From Pseudohoeflea suaedae (GTDB lineage Bacteria; Pseudomonadota; Alphaproteobacteria; Rhizobiales; Rhizobiaceae), in the NCBI RefSeq assembly GCF_004354915.1, contig NZ_SMSI01000001.1, forward strand, positions 2,038,497-2,102,496: a stretch of 64,000 nt of DNA. The letters run 5' to 3'. The first letter of the stretch is position 1, and each line of letters begins with the position of its first letter. Of the stretch, positions 54,076-63,820 are shown piece after piece. The position numbers were made by a program, and so were the translations under genes. The notes beneath the pieces were generated by a model, which was given only the letters and a program-made list of their open reading frames with translations, was not told the origin of the DNA and made no database searches.

Positions 54076-54834
54076 ATGAAAATTCCTTTTTTCAAGTATC
54101 GGCGCGTCCCTTATGCCGAAATCCGCGCCTTTTCCGTTCACATCCTCACCGCATCCGGCGCCTATCTGGCGTTCCTGGCCGTCGTCGCAGCCGGCGAGGC
54201 GCGTTTCGTCGATATGTGGTGGTGGCTTGGTCTGGCACTCGCCGTGGACGGTATCGACGGGCCGATCGCGCGCAAGCTGAAGGTTACGGAAGTGCTGCCG
54301 AACTGGTCCGGCACGATGCTCGACAATGTCATCGATTACGTCACCTATGTCCTCGTGCCCGCCTATGCGCTGTATGAAAGCGGCATGCTCGGCGAATACC
54401 TCTCCTTCGTCGCCGCCGGCCTGATCGTCGTTTCGAGTGCCATCTATTATGCCGATACGGGCATGAAGACGGACGAGAACTTCTTTTCCGGTTTTCCCGT
54501 CACCTGGAACATGCTCGTCTTCAGCCTGTTTGTTATAAACCCGTCGGAAATGCCTGCTTTCACTGCTGTTTTGTTTGCAGTCATTGCCACGTTCCTGCCC
54601 ATCAACTTTCTCCATCCCGTGCGCGTGCAGCGCCTGCGGCCGCTCAATCTCACCATTTTCGCGGTCTGGTCGGTGCTCGGTGCCACAGCGCTGCTGCTGC
54701 ATTTTGCGTCCCCCGACTGGCTCAAATGGGCAGTGATGGCTACAAGTCTGTATCTTCTCGTTATCGGCGCCGTCCTGCAGCTCTTCCCCGATCTGGGCAA
54801 GAAGGCTGAAACCGCGGGGAGCGAAACCCAATGA
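54076..54834 (+). CDS. pcs: Phosphatidylcholine synthase
   Basis: 252 aa, seven to eight membrane helices. The CDP-alcohol phosphotransferase motif is complete: D58, D61, G62, A65, R66, then G79, D83, D87. The RRVPYAEIRAFSVHILTASG N-terminus is that of Pcs. It condenses choline with CDP-diacylglycerol to give phosphatidylcholine, a pathway characteristic of Hyphomicrobiales and other host-associated alphaproteobacteria. Start chosen at MKIPFFKYRR; 22 upstream residues in frame are not conserved. Overlaps the next gene by ATGA. Confidence 0.95.
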   Translation: MKIPFFKYRRVPYAEIRAFSVHILTASGAYLAFLAVVAAGEARFVDMWWWLGLALAVDGIDGPIARKLKVTEVLPNWSGTMLDNVIDYVTYVLVPAYALYESGMLGEYLSFVAAGLIVVSSAIYYADTGMKTDENFFSGFPVTWNMLVFSLFVINPSEMPAFTAVLFAVIATFLPINFLHPVRVQRLRPLNLTIFAVWSVLGATALLLHFASPDWLKWAVMATSLYLLVIGAVLQLFPDLGKKAETAGSETQ

Positions 54835-55808
54835 CGAAGGCCATTCTCGTATCCGCCCCCGGCGGGCCGGAAGTCCTCGAATGGAAGGATCACCCGGTGG
54901 GCGATCCGGGGCCAGGCGAGATAAGGATCAGGACTGCGGCCTCGGGTCTCAACTTCATCGACGTCTATTATCGCTCCGGTCTCTATCCGGCTCCGAACGG
55001 GACGCCGTTCGTTCCCGGCGGCGAGGGGGCCGGCACCGTGGTGGCCGTCGGCGATGGGGTGAACGATCTCGCGGTCGGCGACAGGGTTGCCTATGTCTCC
55101 GGCCTCGGCTCCTATGCCCAGGAGCGCCTGCTGCCCGCCGATCGCGCCGTGAAGGTGCCCGACGGCATCGATCTGGAAGTCGCCGCAGGTGCCATGCTGA
55201 AGGGCATGACCGTCGAATATCTTCTGTTGCGCACCTATCCGGTGAAGCCGGGCGAGACCATCCTGTTTCACGCTGCCGCAGGCGGTGTGGGCTCGATGGC
55301 CGGCCGCTGGGCAAAATCGCTCGGCGCCCGCGTCATCGGGACCGTCGGTTCCGACGAAAAGGCCGAAATGGCGCGTGGCAACGGCTATGACGAGGTGATC
55401 AACTACCGCTCCGAGGATTTTGTGTCGCGCGTCAGGGAACTGACCGACGGCAAGGGCGTGGACGTGGTTTACGATTCCGTCGGCAAGGATACGTTTCCAG
55501 GTTCGCTCGACTGCCTCAGGCCGCGCGGCATGTGGATAAGCTTCGGCCAGTCCTCCGGCAATGTCGAGCCATTTCCGCTGGCGATACTCAGCCAGAAAGG
55601 GTCGCTTTACATGACCCGGCCGACCCTGTTCACCTATATTGCAAGCCGTGACGACCTGACCGGCTCCGCCAATGCCCTGTTCGACGTCATTGCCAGGGGA
55701 ATCCTCTCGATCGACATCAATCAGCGCTATGCCCTGGCGGATGCAAGGCAGGCCCATGAGGATCTCGAAAATCGGAAAACGACGGGGACGACAGTACTTC
55801 TCCCTTGA
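54831..55808 (+). CDS. NADPH:quinone oxidoreductase (zeta-crystallin-like)
   Basis: 325 aa zinc-free medium-chain reductase. Typical segments: GLNFIDVYYRSGLYP, FVPGGEGAGTVVAVG, and NADPH-binding FHAAAGGVGSMAGRWAKSLG. QorA-type enzymes reduce quinones by one or two electrons. It has no zinc-binding cysteines. It overlaps pcs, so the two are co-expressed. Confidence 0.92.
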   Translation: MTKAILVSAPGGPEVLEWKDHPVGDPGPGEIRIRTAASGLNFIDVYYRSGLYPAPNGTPFVPGGEGAGTVVAVGDGVNDLAVGDRVAYVSGLGSYAQERLLPADRAVKVPDGIDLEVAAGAMLKGMTVEYLLLRTYPVKPGETILFHAAAGGVGSMAGRWAKSLGARVIGTVGSDEKAEMARGNGYDEVINYRSEDFVSRVRELTDGKGVDVVYDSVGKDTFPGSLDCLRPRGMWISFGQSSGNVEPFPLAILSQKGSLYMTRPTLFTYIASRDDLTGSANALFDVIARGILSIDINQRYALADARQAHEDLENRKTTGTTVLLP

Positions 55809-55883
55809 AATAGCTTCAAAATTAGTGAAGCTTGATTGTTGCGCAAAAAGGTGTCGTGCCTGCTTTTTGTTCATGGGGGACGC

Positions 55884-57458
55884 GTGCAGAGCGGAAATGA
55901 GGGTACAGAACTCCTGAAGACCACGGGTCTCACCAAGGTCTTCGGCGAGGTCAAGGCTTGCAACGGGATCGATCTTTCGATCGCGCCTGGTGAAATTCAC
56001 GCGCTACTTGGCGAAAACGGCGCCGGCAAGTCGACCCTCGTCAAAATGATGTTCGGCGTTCTCGATCCCTCCGAAGGTGAAATTCTCTGGAAGGGCCAGC
56101 CGGTGAGGATCGGCAGTCCCGGGGAAGCCCGCCGTCTCGGCATCGGCATGGTGTTCCAGCACTTCTCGCTCTTCGAGGCGCTTACCGCCGCCGAGAACAT
56201 CGCCCTGGTGCTCGAGGAAAAGACGCCGATCCACAAGATTGCCGAAACCGCTCGCCAGCTCTCCGTAGACTACGGCCTGCCGCTCGATCCTAACGCCATG
56301 GTGGGCGATCTGTCGGTCGGCGAGCGCCAGCGCATCGAGATCATCCGCTGCCTGTTGCAAAAGCCGGATCTCATCATCCTCGACGAACCCACCTCGGTGC
56401 TGACGCCGCAGGAAGCCAACAAGATGTTCGAGACGCTCGAACGCCTGAAGGCCGAGGGCAAGTCCATCCTCTACATTTCGCACCGGCTCGACGAGGTCAA
56501 ACGTCTTTGCGACACGGCGACGGTTCTGCGTCACGGCAAGGTGGTCCGTCACTGCGTGCCGCGCGACGAGACCCCATCGTCGCTCGCCAACATGATGGTT
56601 GGCTCCGATGTCGAAACGGTGAAACGCGAAGGCGCGGCGCCGGAGTTCGGCAAGCCGCTCATCGAGATCCGCAATCTGCAGCGCCCGCCGGCGACGCCAT
56701 TCTCCATTCCGCTCCGCGGGATCGACCTGACGGTGCGCGCCGGCGAGATCATCGGCATTGCCGGTGTCGCGGGCAACGGGCAGGGCGAGTTCTTCGAGGC
56801 GATCTCCGGAGAGGCCGTTCAGAAAAGTCCCGACGTCATCACTCTCAACGGCGAGAAGTGCGGCACCCGCGGCATTTCCGGTCGCCGTCTCCTCGGTGTC
56901 GGATTCGTGCCGGAAGAACGTCTCGGTCATGGCGCGGTACCCTCGCTGCCTCTTTCGGAGAACATGCTCCTGTCGCGCCACCAGACCGACAGGAAGACGA
57001 TGCTCGGCGCCTTCGGCTATATCCGCAACGCCGCGGTCAAGGCGGCATCGCAGCGCGTCATCAGCGAAATGGACGTTCGAAAGACCGCTGAAGACCCGGA
57101 AGCCTCGGCGCTGTCCGGCGGAAACCTGCAGAAATATCTGATCGGGCGTGAGCTCGATCGCCAGCCGTCCGTCATGATCGTCGACCAGCCGACCTGGGGC
57201 GTTGACGCCGGCGCGGCGGCCCGCATCCGCAAGGCGCTGATTGCACTTGCGCGCTCCGGCTCGGCCGTGCTTGTCATCAGCCAGGACCTCGACGAGCTCT
57301 TCGAGATTTCCGACTCGATCGCCGTCATGCACGACGGCAGGCTGTCCGAGCCGGTGCCGATCGCCGAAGCCACCTACGAGAAAATCGGGCTGTTGATGGG
57401 CGGCGCCGAACCGGGACACATGGCCTTCGAGGGCGTCAAGGAAGAGGCGGGCGCCTGA
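55884..57458 (+). CDS. BMP-family ABC importer ATP-binding protein (two ABC domains)
   Basis: About 524 aa with tandem ABC domains as in sugar and nucleoside importers. Domain 1: Walker A GENGAGKST, signature LSVGERQRIEIIRCLL, Walker B LIILDEPTSVL. Domain 2: degenerate P-loop GVAGNGQGEF, signature LSGGNLQKYLIGREL, Walker B VMIVDQPTWGVD. The start is uncertain: I used the GTG giving MQSGNEGTEL; a GTG at 55851 or TTG at 55836 is possible. With the two permeases and BMP protein it forms a NupABC-like, probably nucleoside, importer. Confidence 0.9.
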   Translation: MQSGNEGTELLKTTGLTKVFGEVKACNGIDLSIAPGEIHALLGENGAGKSTLVKMMFGVLDPSEGEILWKGQPVRIGSPGEARRLGIGMVFQHFSLFEALTAAENIALVLEEKTPIHKIAETARQLSVDYGLPLDPNAMVGDLSVGERQRIEIIRCLLQKPDLIILDEPTSVLTPQEANKMFETLERLKAEGKSILYISHRLDEVKRLCDTATVLRHGKVVRHCVPRDETPSSLANMMVGSDVETVKREGAAPEFGKPLIEIRNLQRPPATPFSIPLRGIDLTVRAGEIIGIAGVAGNGQGEFFEAISGEAVQKSPDVITLNGEKCGTRGISGRRLLGVGFVPEERLGHGAVPSLPLSENMLLSRHQTDRKTMLGAFGYIRNAAVKAASQRVISEMDVRKTAEDPEASALSGGNLQKYLIGRELDRQPSVMIVDQPTWGVDAGAAARIRKALIALARSGSAVLVISQDLDELFEISDSIAVMHDGRLSEPVPIAEATYEKIGLLMGGAEPGHMAFEGVKEEAGA

Positions 57459-58543
57459 TGCGTATAGAACTTGTCAAGCGGCCGCAGCAGTCCGCACTGT
57501 TTTCCGCCGTCTCGCCGCTGCTTGCGCTGGCGCTGACGGTCATTGCCGGTTTCATCATCTTCTCGTTCCTGGGCAAGCCGCCGCTCGAGGCGCTCTACAT
57601 CTATTTCATCGAGCCGCTGAGCGAGACCTGGCAGCTTCACGAACTCGCCATCAAGGCCGCGCCGCTGATCATGATCGCCGTGGGGCTGTCGGTCTGCTAT
57701 GCCTCCAACAACTGGAACATCGGCGCCGAAGGCCAGTTCATCATCGGCGGGATCACCGGTTCGCTGATCCCGATCCTTATGCCCGACTTCCAGAATGCCC
57801 TGACGCTGCCGCTCATGCTTCTCTTCGGCTTCATCGGCGGCGCGGCCATGGGCGCGATCCCCGCGCTCCTGAAGACCAAATTCAACACCAACGAGATCCT
57901 GACCAGCCTGATGCTGGTCTATGTCGCCCAACTCTTCCTCGACTGGCTGGCCCGCGGCGTATTCCGCGATCCGAACGGCAACAACTTTCCCGGCTCGATC
58001 CGCTTTCCCTCCGCCGCCCGCCTTCCCGAGATCATGCCGTCCCAGGGCGGCGCGCATCTCGGCATCGTGCTGGCCATCATCGCGGCGGTCATCGTCTGGG
58101 TGATGATGAAATACCTGCTGCGCGGTTTCGAGGTGAAGGTGCTGGGCGGAAGCCCGCGCGCGGGGCGTTTTGCCGGCTTCTCCTCGACCAGGATGGTGTT
58201 CTTCGCCTTCATCCTGTCCGGCGGACTTGCAGGCCTGGCGGGGATATCGGAAGTGTCCGGCGCCATCGGCCAGCTGCGCGAGACCATATCGCCCGGCTAC
58301 GGCTTCGCCGCCATCATCGTGGCCTTCCTGGGGCGCCTCAACCCGCTCGGCGCCATCGCCGCGGGGTTCGTACTGGCGCTGACCTATCTCGGCGGCGAGG
58401 GCGCGCAGATGTCGCTCGGCATTTCGGACAAGGTGGCGCGCGTCTTCCAGGGCCTTCTTCTTTTCTTCGTGCTCGGTTGCGACACACTCATTCACTATCG
58501 CGTTCGCCTCGTCTTCGGCGATCCGGTCAAGGTTTCGGGGTAG
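57458..58543 (+). CDS. BMP-family ABC importer permease 1
   Basis: 361 aa, BPD_transp_2 family membrane protein with eight to ten helices; ASNNWNIGAEGQFIIGGITG and GYGFAAIIVAFLGRLNPLGA are characteristic. Its TGATG overlap with the ATPase gene shows co-translation. It forms the channel with permease 2. Confidence 0.92.
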   Translation: MRIELVKRPQQSALFSAVSPLLALALTVIAGFIIFSFLGKPPLEALYIYFIEPLSETWQLHELAIKAAPLIMIAVGLSVCYASNNWNIGAEGQFIIGGITGSLIPILMPDFQNALTLPLMLLFGFIGGAAMGAIPALLKTKFNTNEILTSLMLVYVAQLFLDWLARGVFRDPNGNNFPGSIRFPSAARLPEIMPSQGGAHLGIVLAIIAAVIVWVMMKYLLRGFEVKVLGGSPRAGRFAGFSSTRMVFFAFILSGGLAGLAGISEVSGAIGQLRETISPGYGFAAIIVAFLGRLNPLGAIAAGFVLALTYLGGEGAQMSLGISDKVARVFQGLLLFFVLGCDTLIHYRVRLVFGDPVKVSG

Positions 58544-58552
58544 GGCGGACCG

Positions 58553-59473
58553 ATGGATATTTTTCAAAGCGTTCTCCTGACGATCGCGACGGCTTCCACG
58601 CCGCTTCTGATCGCCGCCATCGGGGAACTGGTGGTCGAGCGATCCGGAGTGCTCAATCTCGGTGTCGAGGGCATGATGGTCATCGGTGCGGTCTGCGCTT
58701 TCGCCGCTTCCTATCTGACTGGCAACCCGTGGATCGGCGTCCTGGCCGGCATCCTGGCGGGCGCGGTCCTGTCGCTGCTTTTCGGCGTGCTTGCCCTGTC
58801 CTTTGCCACCAACCAGGTTGCCACCGGCCTGTCGCTGACGCTGCTGGGCATAGGCCTGTCCGGCATGATCGGCGAGGATCTCGTCGGCCGCGCCGGCGAA
58901 CGTCTGCCCAATCTCGACATTCCGGTCCTGACCGACATTCCGGTGATTGGCCGTCTCCTGTTCGGGCAGGATCCGCTGTTCTACGTCTCGATCGCGTTGA
59001 CGGCGGCGGTGATGTGGTTCCTGTTCCGGACGCGCACGGGGCTGACGCTGCGGGCCATCGGCGACAACCACAAGTCGGCTCATGCGCTGGGAATCAGCGT
59101 GCTGAAATACCGCTATCTGGCGGTCATGTTCGGCGGGGCGTGCGCGGGTCTTGCCGGTGCGCATCTGTCGCTCGTCTACACTCCGCAATGGGTGGAGAAC
59201 ATGACGGCTGGTCGCGGATGGATCGCGCTTGCCCTCGTCGTCTTCGCGTCGTGGCGGCCGTGGCGGGTCATCGGCGGCGCCTATCTCTTCGGCGCGGTGA
59301 CGATCGGCCAGCTGCACGCCCAGGCGCTCGGCTTCGGCATTCCGTCGCAGCTTCTTTCTTCGTTGCCCTATCTGGCAACGATCGTCGTTCTCGTCCTAAT
59401 ATCGAGGGACAGAAGACTTACGGTGATGAACACACCGGCCTCACTTGCACAGCCGTTCGTACCCGACCGGTAG
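58553..59473 (+). CDS. BMP-family ABC importer permease 2
   Basis: 306 aa, BPD_transp_2 family; [20 protein letters not shown] near the N-terminus and [19 protein letters not shown] toward the C-terminus are typical of the second permease of nucleoside importers. Ten bases after permease 1 and 67 before the binding-protein gene. Confidence 0.92.
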   Translation: MDIFQSVLLTIATASTPLLIAAIGELVVERSGVLNLGVEGMMVIGAVCAFAASYLTGNPWIGVLAGILAGAVLSLLFGVLALSFATNQVATGLSLTLLGIGLSGMIGEDLVGRAGERLPNLDIPVLTDIPVIGRLLFGQDPLFYVSIALTAAVMWFLFRTRTGLTLRAIGDNHKSAHALGISVLKYRYLAVMFGGACAGLAGAHLSLVYTPQWVENMTAGRGWIALALVVFASWRPWRVIGGAYLFGAVTIGQLHAQALGFGIPSQLLSSLPYLATIVVLVLISRDRRLTVMNTPASLAQPFVPDR

Positions 59474-59540
59474 GCGACGACACCAAACCAACAGAGGGAT
59501 TGCGCCGGGGAGCTCCGGGGCAAAACACAGAGGGAAATCC

Positions 59541-60611
59541 ATGAAGAAAATCCTGTTCGCATTGACTGCAACCGTGGCGCTTACCGCTGCCGGCGGCGCC
59601 TTTGCCCAAGACAAGTTCAAGGCCTGCTTCATCTATGTCGGTTCCAAGACCGATGGTGGATGGACCCAGGCCCACGACATCGGCCGCCAGATGGTCGACA
59701 AGGAACTCGGCGACAAGGTCGAGACCGTGTTCCTGGAAAACGTGCCGGAAGGCCCCGATGCGTCGCGCGCAATCGAGCGCTTCGCCCGTTCCGGCTGCGG
59801 CATCATATTCACCACGTCCTTCGGTTTCATGGACCAGACGGTGGCAGCCGCCGAGAAGTTCCCGGACGTCAAGTTCGAGCACGCCACCGGCTATAAGACC
59901 GCGCCGAACCTGACGACCTACAATTCGCGCTTCTACGAGGGGCGCTACATCATCGGTCAGATTGCCGGTGAAGTCTCCAAGACCGGTGTTGCCGGCTACA
60001 TCGCGTCCTTCCCGATCCCGGAAGTGGTGATGGGCATCAACTCCTTCCTGCTCGGCGCGCGTTCGGTCAATCCTGACTTCAAGCTGAAGGTCGTCTGGGT
60101 CAACACCTGGTTCGACGCCGGCAAGGAAGCCGATGCGGCCAAGGCGCTGATCGACCAGGGCGTCGACGTGATCACCCAGCACACCGATTCCACCGGCCCG
60201 ATGCAGGTCGCCGAAGAGCGCGGCATCAAGGCTTTCGGCCAGGCATTCGACCAGATCGAAGCCGGTCCGAACGCGCAGATGACGGCCATCGAGGACACCT
60301 GGGGTCCGTATTATGTCAAGCAGATCAAGGCTGCGATGGACGGAACCTGGGAAGGCGGCAAGTCCAGCTGGGACGGTTTGAAGGACGGCATTCTGTCGAT
60401 GGCGCCCTACACCAACATGCCTGACGACGTGAAGGCTCAGGCTGAAGAAACCCAGGCCAAGATCGAATCCGGCGAACTGCATCCCTTCACCGGCCCGATC
60501 AAGAAGCAGGACGGTACCGAGTGGCTCAAGGAAGGTGAAGTCTCCGACGACGGCACGCTTCTCGGCATGAACTTCTACGTCGAAGGCGTGGACGACAAGC
60601 TGCCGCAGTAA
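59541..60611 (+). CDS. BMP-family ABC substrate-binding protein
   Basis: 356 aa with a signal peptide (KILFALTATVALTAAGGAFA, cleavage before QDKFK). Med/BMP-family fold: YVGSKTDGGWTQAHDIGRQM, GIIFTTSFGFMDQTVAAAEK, HATGYKTAPNLTTYNSRFYE, QHTDSTGPMQVAEERG. Members bind purine nucleosides or related ligands. Close ribosome site AGAGGG. Last gene of its operon, followed by an intrinsic terminator. Confidence 0.93.
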   Translation: MKKILFALTATVALTAAGGAFAQDKFKACFIYVGSKTDGGWTQAHDIGRQMVDKELGDKVETVFLENVPEGPDASRAIERFARSGCGIIFTTSFGFMDQTVAAAEKFPDVKFEHATGYKTAPNLTTYNSRFYEGRYIIGQIAGEVSKTGVAGYIASFPIPEVVMGINSFLLGARSVNPDFKLKVVWVNTWFDAGKEADAAKALIDQGVDVITQHTDSTGPMQVAEERGIKAFGQAFDQIEAGPNAQMTAIEDTWGPYYVKQIKAAMDGTWEGGKSSWDGLKDGILSMAPYTNMPDDVKAQAEETQAKIESGELHPFTGPIKKQDGTEWLKEGEVSDDGTLLGMNFYVEGVDDKLPQ

Positions 60612-60636
60612 CCGGCACGACAAACCGCAGATAATG

Positions 60637-60670
60637 GAAAGGGCGCCTTCATCAGGCGCCCTTTCTTCTT
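60637..60670 (+). terminator. Intrinsic terminator after BMP operon
   Basis: 12-bp stem GAAAGGGCGCCT / AGGCGCCCTTTC with loop TCATC, followed by TTCTT. It lies 25 bases after the BMP stop and 42 before the end of the convergent aminotransferase, which it may also serve. Confidence 0.88.
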
Positions 60671-60711
60671 GTCGGTCGTCTACCGGAGGGCTCGCGCCCG
60701 CGACTTAAGCG

Positions 60712-62103
60712 TCAGACCAGGCCGTCGGCCTTCAGCGTCTTCCAGGTGTCGTCCAGTGTCTTCTTGGCGGTGGCCGCCATTTCGCTCGCTTCCTCTTCGG
60801 ACATCACCAGCGGCGGCGAGATGATCAGGCTGTCGCGAACGGCGCGCATGACGAGCCCGTTTTTGAAGGAATGGTCGCGGGCGATCGTGCCCACCCGGCC
60901 GACATTGTCGAAACGCCTGGAGAGATCCGACTTCTGCGGCACCAGTTCGAGGGCGCCGACAAGGCCGACCATGCGGGCTTCGCCGACCAGATCGTGCTCG
61001 CCGAGTTCGGCCCAGAGCTTCTGCATGAAGGGCCCGATATCGTTCTTCACGCGCCCGACGAGGTTTTCGCGCTTCATGATCTCGAGATTGGCGAGGGCAG
61101 CCGCACAGGCGGCGGGGTGACCCGAATAGGTGTAGCCGTGATAGAATTCGCCGGCTTCGGAACGGTGGAAGACCTCCTTGACCCGGTCGGAGATGATCAC
61201 GCCGCCGAGCGGCAGATATCCGGATGTCAGGCCCTTGGCGATCGGCATGAAATCGGGCTTCGTGCCGTAATAGTCGGCGCCGAACCACTCGCCGGTACGG
61301 CCGAAGCCGCAGATCACCTCGTCGGAGACGAAGAGGATGTCGCGTGCTTCGAGGATCTTCTTCACTTCCGGCCAGTAGCTCGCCGGCGGGACGATGACGC
61401 CGCCCGCGCCCTGGATCGGTTCGGCGATGAAGGCGGCAATCTTGTCTTCACCCATCTCCTCGATCGCCCTGTCGAGTTCCCGCGCGGCCCAGATGCCGAA
61501 TTCCTCTTCGCTCATGCCGGTCTTCATGCCTTCGCCGAACCAGTAGGGCTGGTCGATGTGATGAATGCCGGGAACCGGCAGGCCGCCCTGGCCGTGCATG
61601 CCGCCCATGCCGCCGAGCGATGCGCCGGCGACCGTGGAGCCGTGATAGGCATTCTTGCGCGAGATGATCACCTTCTTCTCGGGCTTGCCCATCACGTCCC
61701 AATAGGTGCGAACCATGCGGAAAACGGTATCGTTGGCGTCAGAGCCGGAAGATCCGTAAACAACCATGTTCATGTGGTCGGGCGCGATCTCGGCGATCTT
61801 CTCCGACAGTTCGATCACCGGCGGATGGGAGGTCTTGAAGAAGGTGTTGTAGTAGGCGAGTTCGCTCATCTGCGCGCGCACGGCTTCGACGATCTCGTTG
61901 CGGCCGTGGCCGACATTGACGCACCAGAGCCCTGCCATGCCATCCATGATGCGGTTGCCGTCCGTGTCCCACAGCCAGACACCGTCGGCGCGGGAGATCA
62001 CTCGCCTCTCATCCACCCCGAGCGCACCATGGTCGGTGAAGGGATGGAAGTGGTGAGCGTGGTCGGACACCTTCAGATCGTGGGAAGAAACATTGACGCG
62101 CAT
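60712..62103 (-). CDS. Class III omega-aminotransferase (SpuC-like)
   Basis: 463 aa PLP enzyme of the aspartate aminotransferase superfamily, class III. VVYGSSGSDANDTVFRMV, FVSDEVICGFGRTGEWF and the PLP lysine in MPIAKGLTSGYLPLGG are visible. The family includes putrescine/cadaverine-pyruvate aminotransferase SpuC, beta-alanine- and taurine-pyruvate aminotransferases. Divergence from a gamma-glutamylpolyamine synthetase-like gene favours a polyamine substrate. Confidence 0.9.
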   Translation of the reverse strand: MRVNVSSHDLKVSDHAHHFHPFTDHGALGVDERRVISRADGVWLWDTDGNRIMDGMAGLWCVNVGHGRNEIVEAVRAQMSELAYYNTFFKTSHPPVIELSEKIAEIAPDHMNMVVYGSSGSDANDTVFRMVRTYWDVMGKPEKKVIISRKNAYHGSTVAGASLGGMGGMHGQGGLPVPGIHHIDQPYWFGEGMKTGMSEEEFGIWAARELDRAIEEMGEDKIAAFIAEPIQGAGGVIVPPASYWPEVKKILEARDILFVSDEVICGFGRTGEWFGADYYGTKPDFMPIAKGLTSGYLPLGGVIISDRVKEVFHRSEAGEFYHGYTYSGHPAACAAALANLEIMKRENLVGRVKNDIGPFMQKLWAELGEHDLVGEARMVGLVGALELVPQKSDLSRRFDNVGRVGTIARDHSFKNGLVMRAVRDSLIISPPLVMSEEEASEMAATAKKTLDDTWKTLKADGLV

Positions 62104-62219
62104 TTCTAAATTCCTGCAGATAACATTGGAAGCGCCGCCCGAGGCAGGCTAGGAAGGCTCGGAAGTGAGCACAGTTTCGCCGCTTGGACAAGCGCGGTGA
62201 ACACGCACAAGAGGTTTGC

Positions 62220-63608
62220 ATGCTGAATGAGAGTCAGACTGCCACGGCTGAAGTGAACGCCGAGGCTCGGGTTTCACCGAACGCGGAAGCCGAAAAGTTC
62301 CTCGCCGACAATCCCGACCTGGAATCGGTCGATTTCCTGATCGCTGACATCAATGGCGTGCTGCGCGGCAAGTGGGGACCGGCGGAAGCGATCTCCAAGG
62401 TATTCGCCCCCGGCATCAACCTGCCGCTCTCGATCTTCGGTCTCGACATCTGGGGACGCGAGGTGGAGGCGACCGGCATTCATATCGAGACCGGCGACAT
62501 CGACGGCTATTGCCGCGCCATTCCCGGCCGCGTGAACCGTTCGCCGTGGTCGCCGCGGCCTGCGGCCCAGGTGCTCATGTCCATGTATACGGAGGAGGGC
62601 GAGCCCTATCCGATCGACCCGCGCAATGCGCTGCAGGGCATCGTCGACCGCTATACGGCCAAGGGCCTCAATCCCGTCGTCGCCTTCGAACTCGAATTCT
62701 ATCTGGTCGATCCGGCCGCATTCCGCCGCTCGGGCCGCATGGGCAAGGATGAGGGGCCGGGGCCCGAACAGCAGCACATGTATTCGCTGTCGGAACTGCG
62801 CGGGCAGAGCGACCTGTTCGCCGAGATCCGCGGCGCGGCTCTGGCCCAGAACCTGCCGATCGACACCATCATCAAGGAAGCGGCTCCGGGGCAGTTCGAG
62901 GTCAATCTCAAGCATCGCGCCGATCCGATGGCCGCTGCCGACGACACCGTTCTCCTGCGCCGGGTCATCTCCGAATGCGCCGACAATCGCGGACTGAAGG
63001 CCACGTTCATGGCCAAGCCGTTCCTCGAATGGCCCGGCAACGGCATGCATGTGCACGCCTCGGTGCTCGATGCCAACGGCGACAATATCTTTGCCGGAGA
63101 GGACGGGGACACGCGTCTGCAGCACGCGGCCGCCGGTCTCTTGTCGACGCTCAAGGACACGCTTCTCTTCTACATACCGAGCTTCAACGGTTATCGCCGC
63201 CTGCAGGCCGGTTCCTATGCGCCGACCCGTATCGCCTGGGGCCGGAACAACCGCTCCGTTGCCGTCCGCGTGCCGGCTTCCGACGACAAGGCCCGGCGGC
63301 TGGAGCATCGCATGTCGGGTGCCGACGCAAATCCCTATTTCGTGCTCGCCGGTGTTCTGGGAGGCATGCTGGAGGGAATCGAGGCCGGCAGGATGCCGCC
63401 GCCGGCGGTCGAGGGGAATGCCTACAACGTTCCTTTGCCGCAATTGTCCGACGACATGGACGACGCCATCGAGGACTTCGAGCGCTCGGATTTCATCCGC
63501 CGCTATTTCGGTGCCGAACTCCGCCGGATTTTCGGTGAAATCAAGCGCGCGGAGCTTGTCGCCTTCGACAACGAGATTACCCCTCTGGAGCGCTCGACCT
63601 ATTTGTAA
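62220..63608 (+). CDS. Glutamine synthetase family protein (PuuA-like gamma-glutamylpolyamine synthetase)
   Basis: 462 aa. Glutamine synthetase fold with an N-terminal beta-grasp (SVDFLIADINGVLRGKW) and catalytic motifs FELEFYLVD, EAAPGQFEVNLKHR, GNGMHVHASV, RLEHRMSGADANPY. The sequence follows PuuA-type enzymes that join glutamate to putrescine or other amines rather than GlnA. AAGAGG lies six bases before the ATG. It shares a 116-base divergent promoter region with the aminotransferase, suggesting joint polyamine catabolism. Confidence 0.9.
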   Translation: MLNESQTATAEVNAEARVSPNAEAEKFLADNPDLESVDFLIADINGVLRGKWGPAEAISKVFAPGINLPLSIFGLDIWGREVEATGIHIETGDIDGYCRAIPGRVNRSPWSPRPAAQVLMSMYTEEGEPYPIDPRNALQGIVDRYTAKGLNPVVAFELEFYLVDPAAFRRSGRMGKDEGPGPEQQHMYSLSELRGQSDLFAEIRGAALAQNLPIDTIIKEAAPGQFEVNLKHRADPMAAADDTVLLRRVISECADNRGLKATFMAKPFLEWPGNGMHVHASVLDANGDNIFAGEDGDTRLQHAAAGLLSTLKDTLLFYIPSFNGYRRLQAGSYAPTRIAWGRNNRSVAVRVPASDDKARRLEHRMSGADANPYFVLAGVLGGMLEGIEAGRMPPPAVEGNAYNVPLPQLSDDMDDAIEDFERSDFIRRYFGAELRRIFGEIKRAELVAFDNEITPLERSTYL

Positions 63609-63820
63609 GAGGCCTCGCTTTAACGACGTTTCGTCGCAGTCGGGATATGTGCCAAGTACTGGAAATCCCGATCCAACTGTGAGATATGACGGCCCTGGTT
63701 TACCACCCCTGAACGCTTGGTCGTGTAGTTTTGACTGCGGGTTTCGGGAATTTGCGCCGCGCGGGTTGACCACCATCCTGGCATTGCGCATTCTCTGTGG
63801 GGATATATAAGGTTTTTGCT

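Noticed and set aside
57374..59317. 647-codon minus-strand open frame, rich in charged residues
   Set aside because: Antisense to two membrane permeases; hydrophobic codons read backwards give His, Asp, Glu, Gln and Arg, which explains its composition.
63803..63810. ATATATAA before hemA as a HutC-type operator or -10 element
   Set aside because: Lacks the GTATATAC palindrome, and lies about 31 bases from the only TTGACC, too far for a sigma-70 pair.
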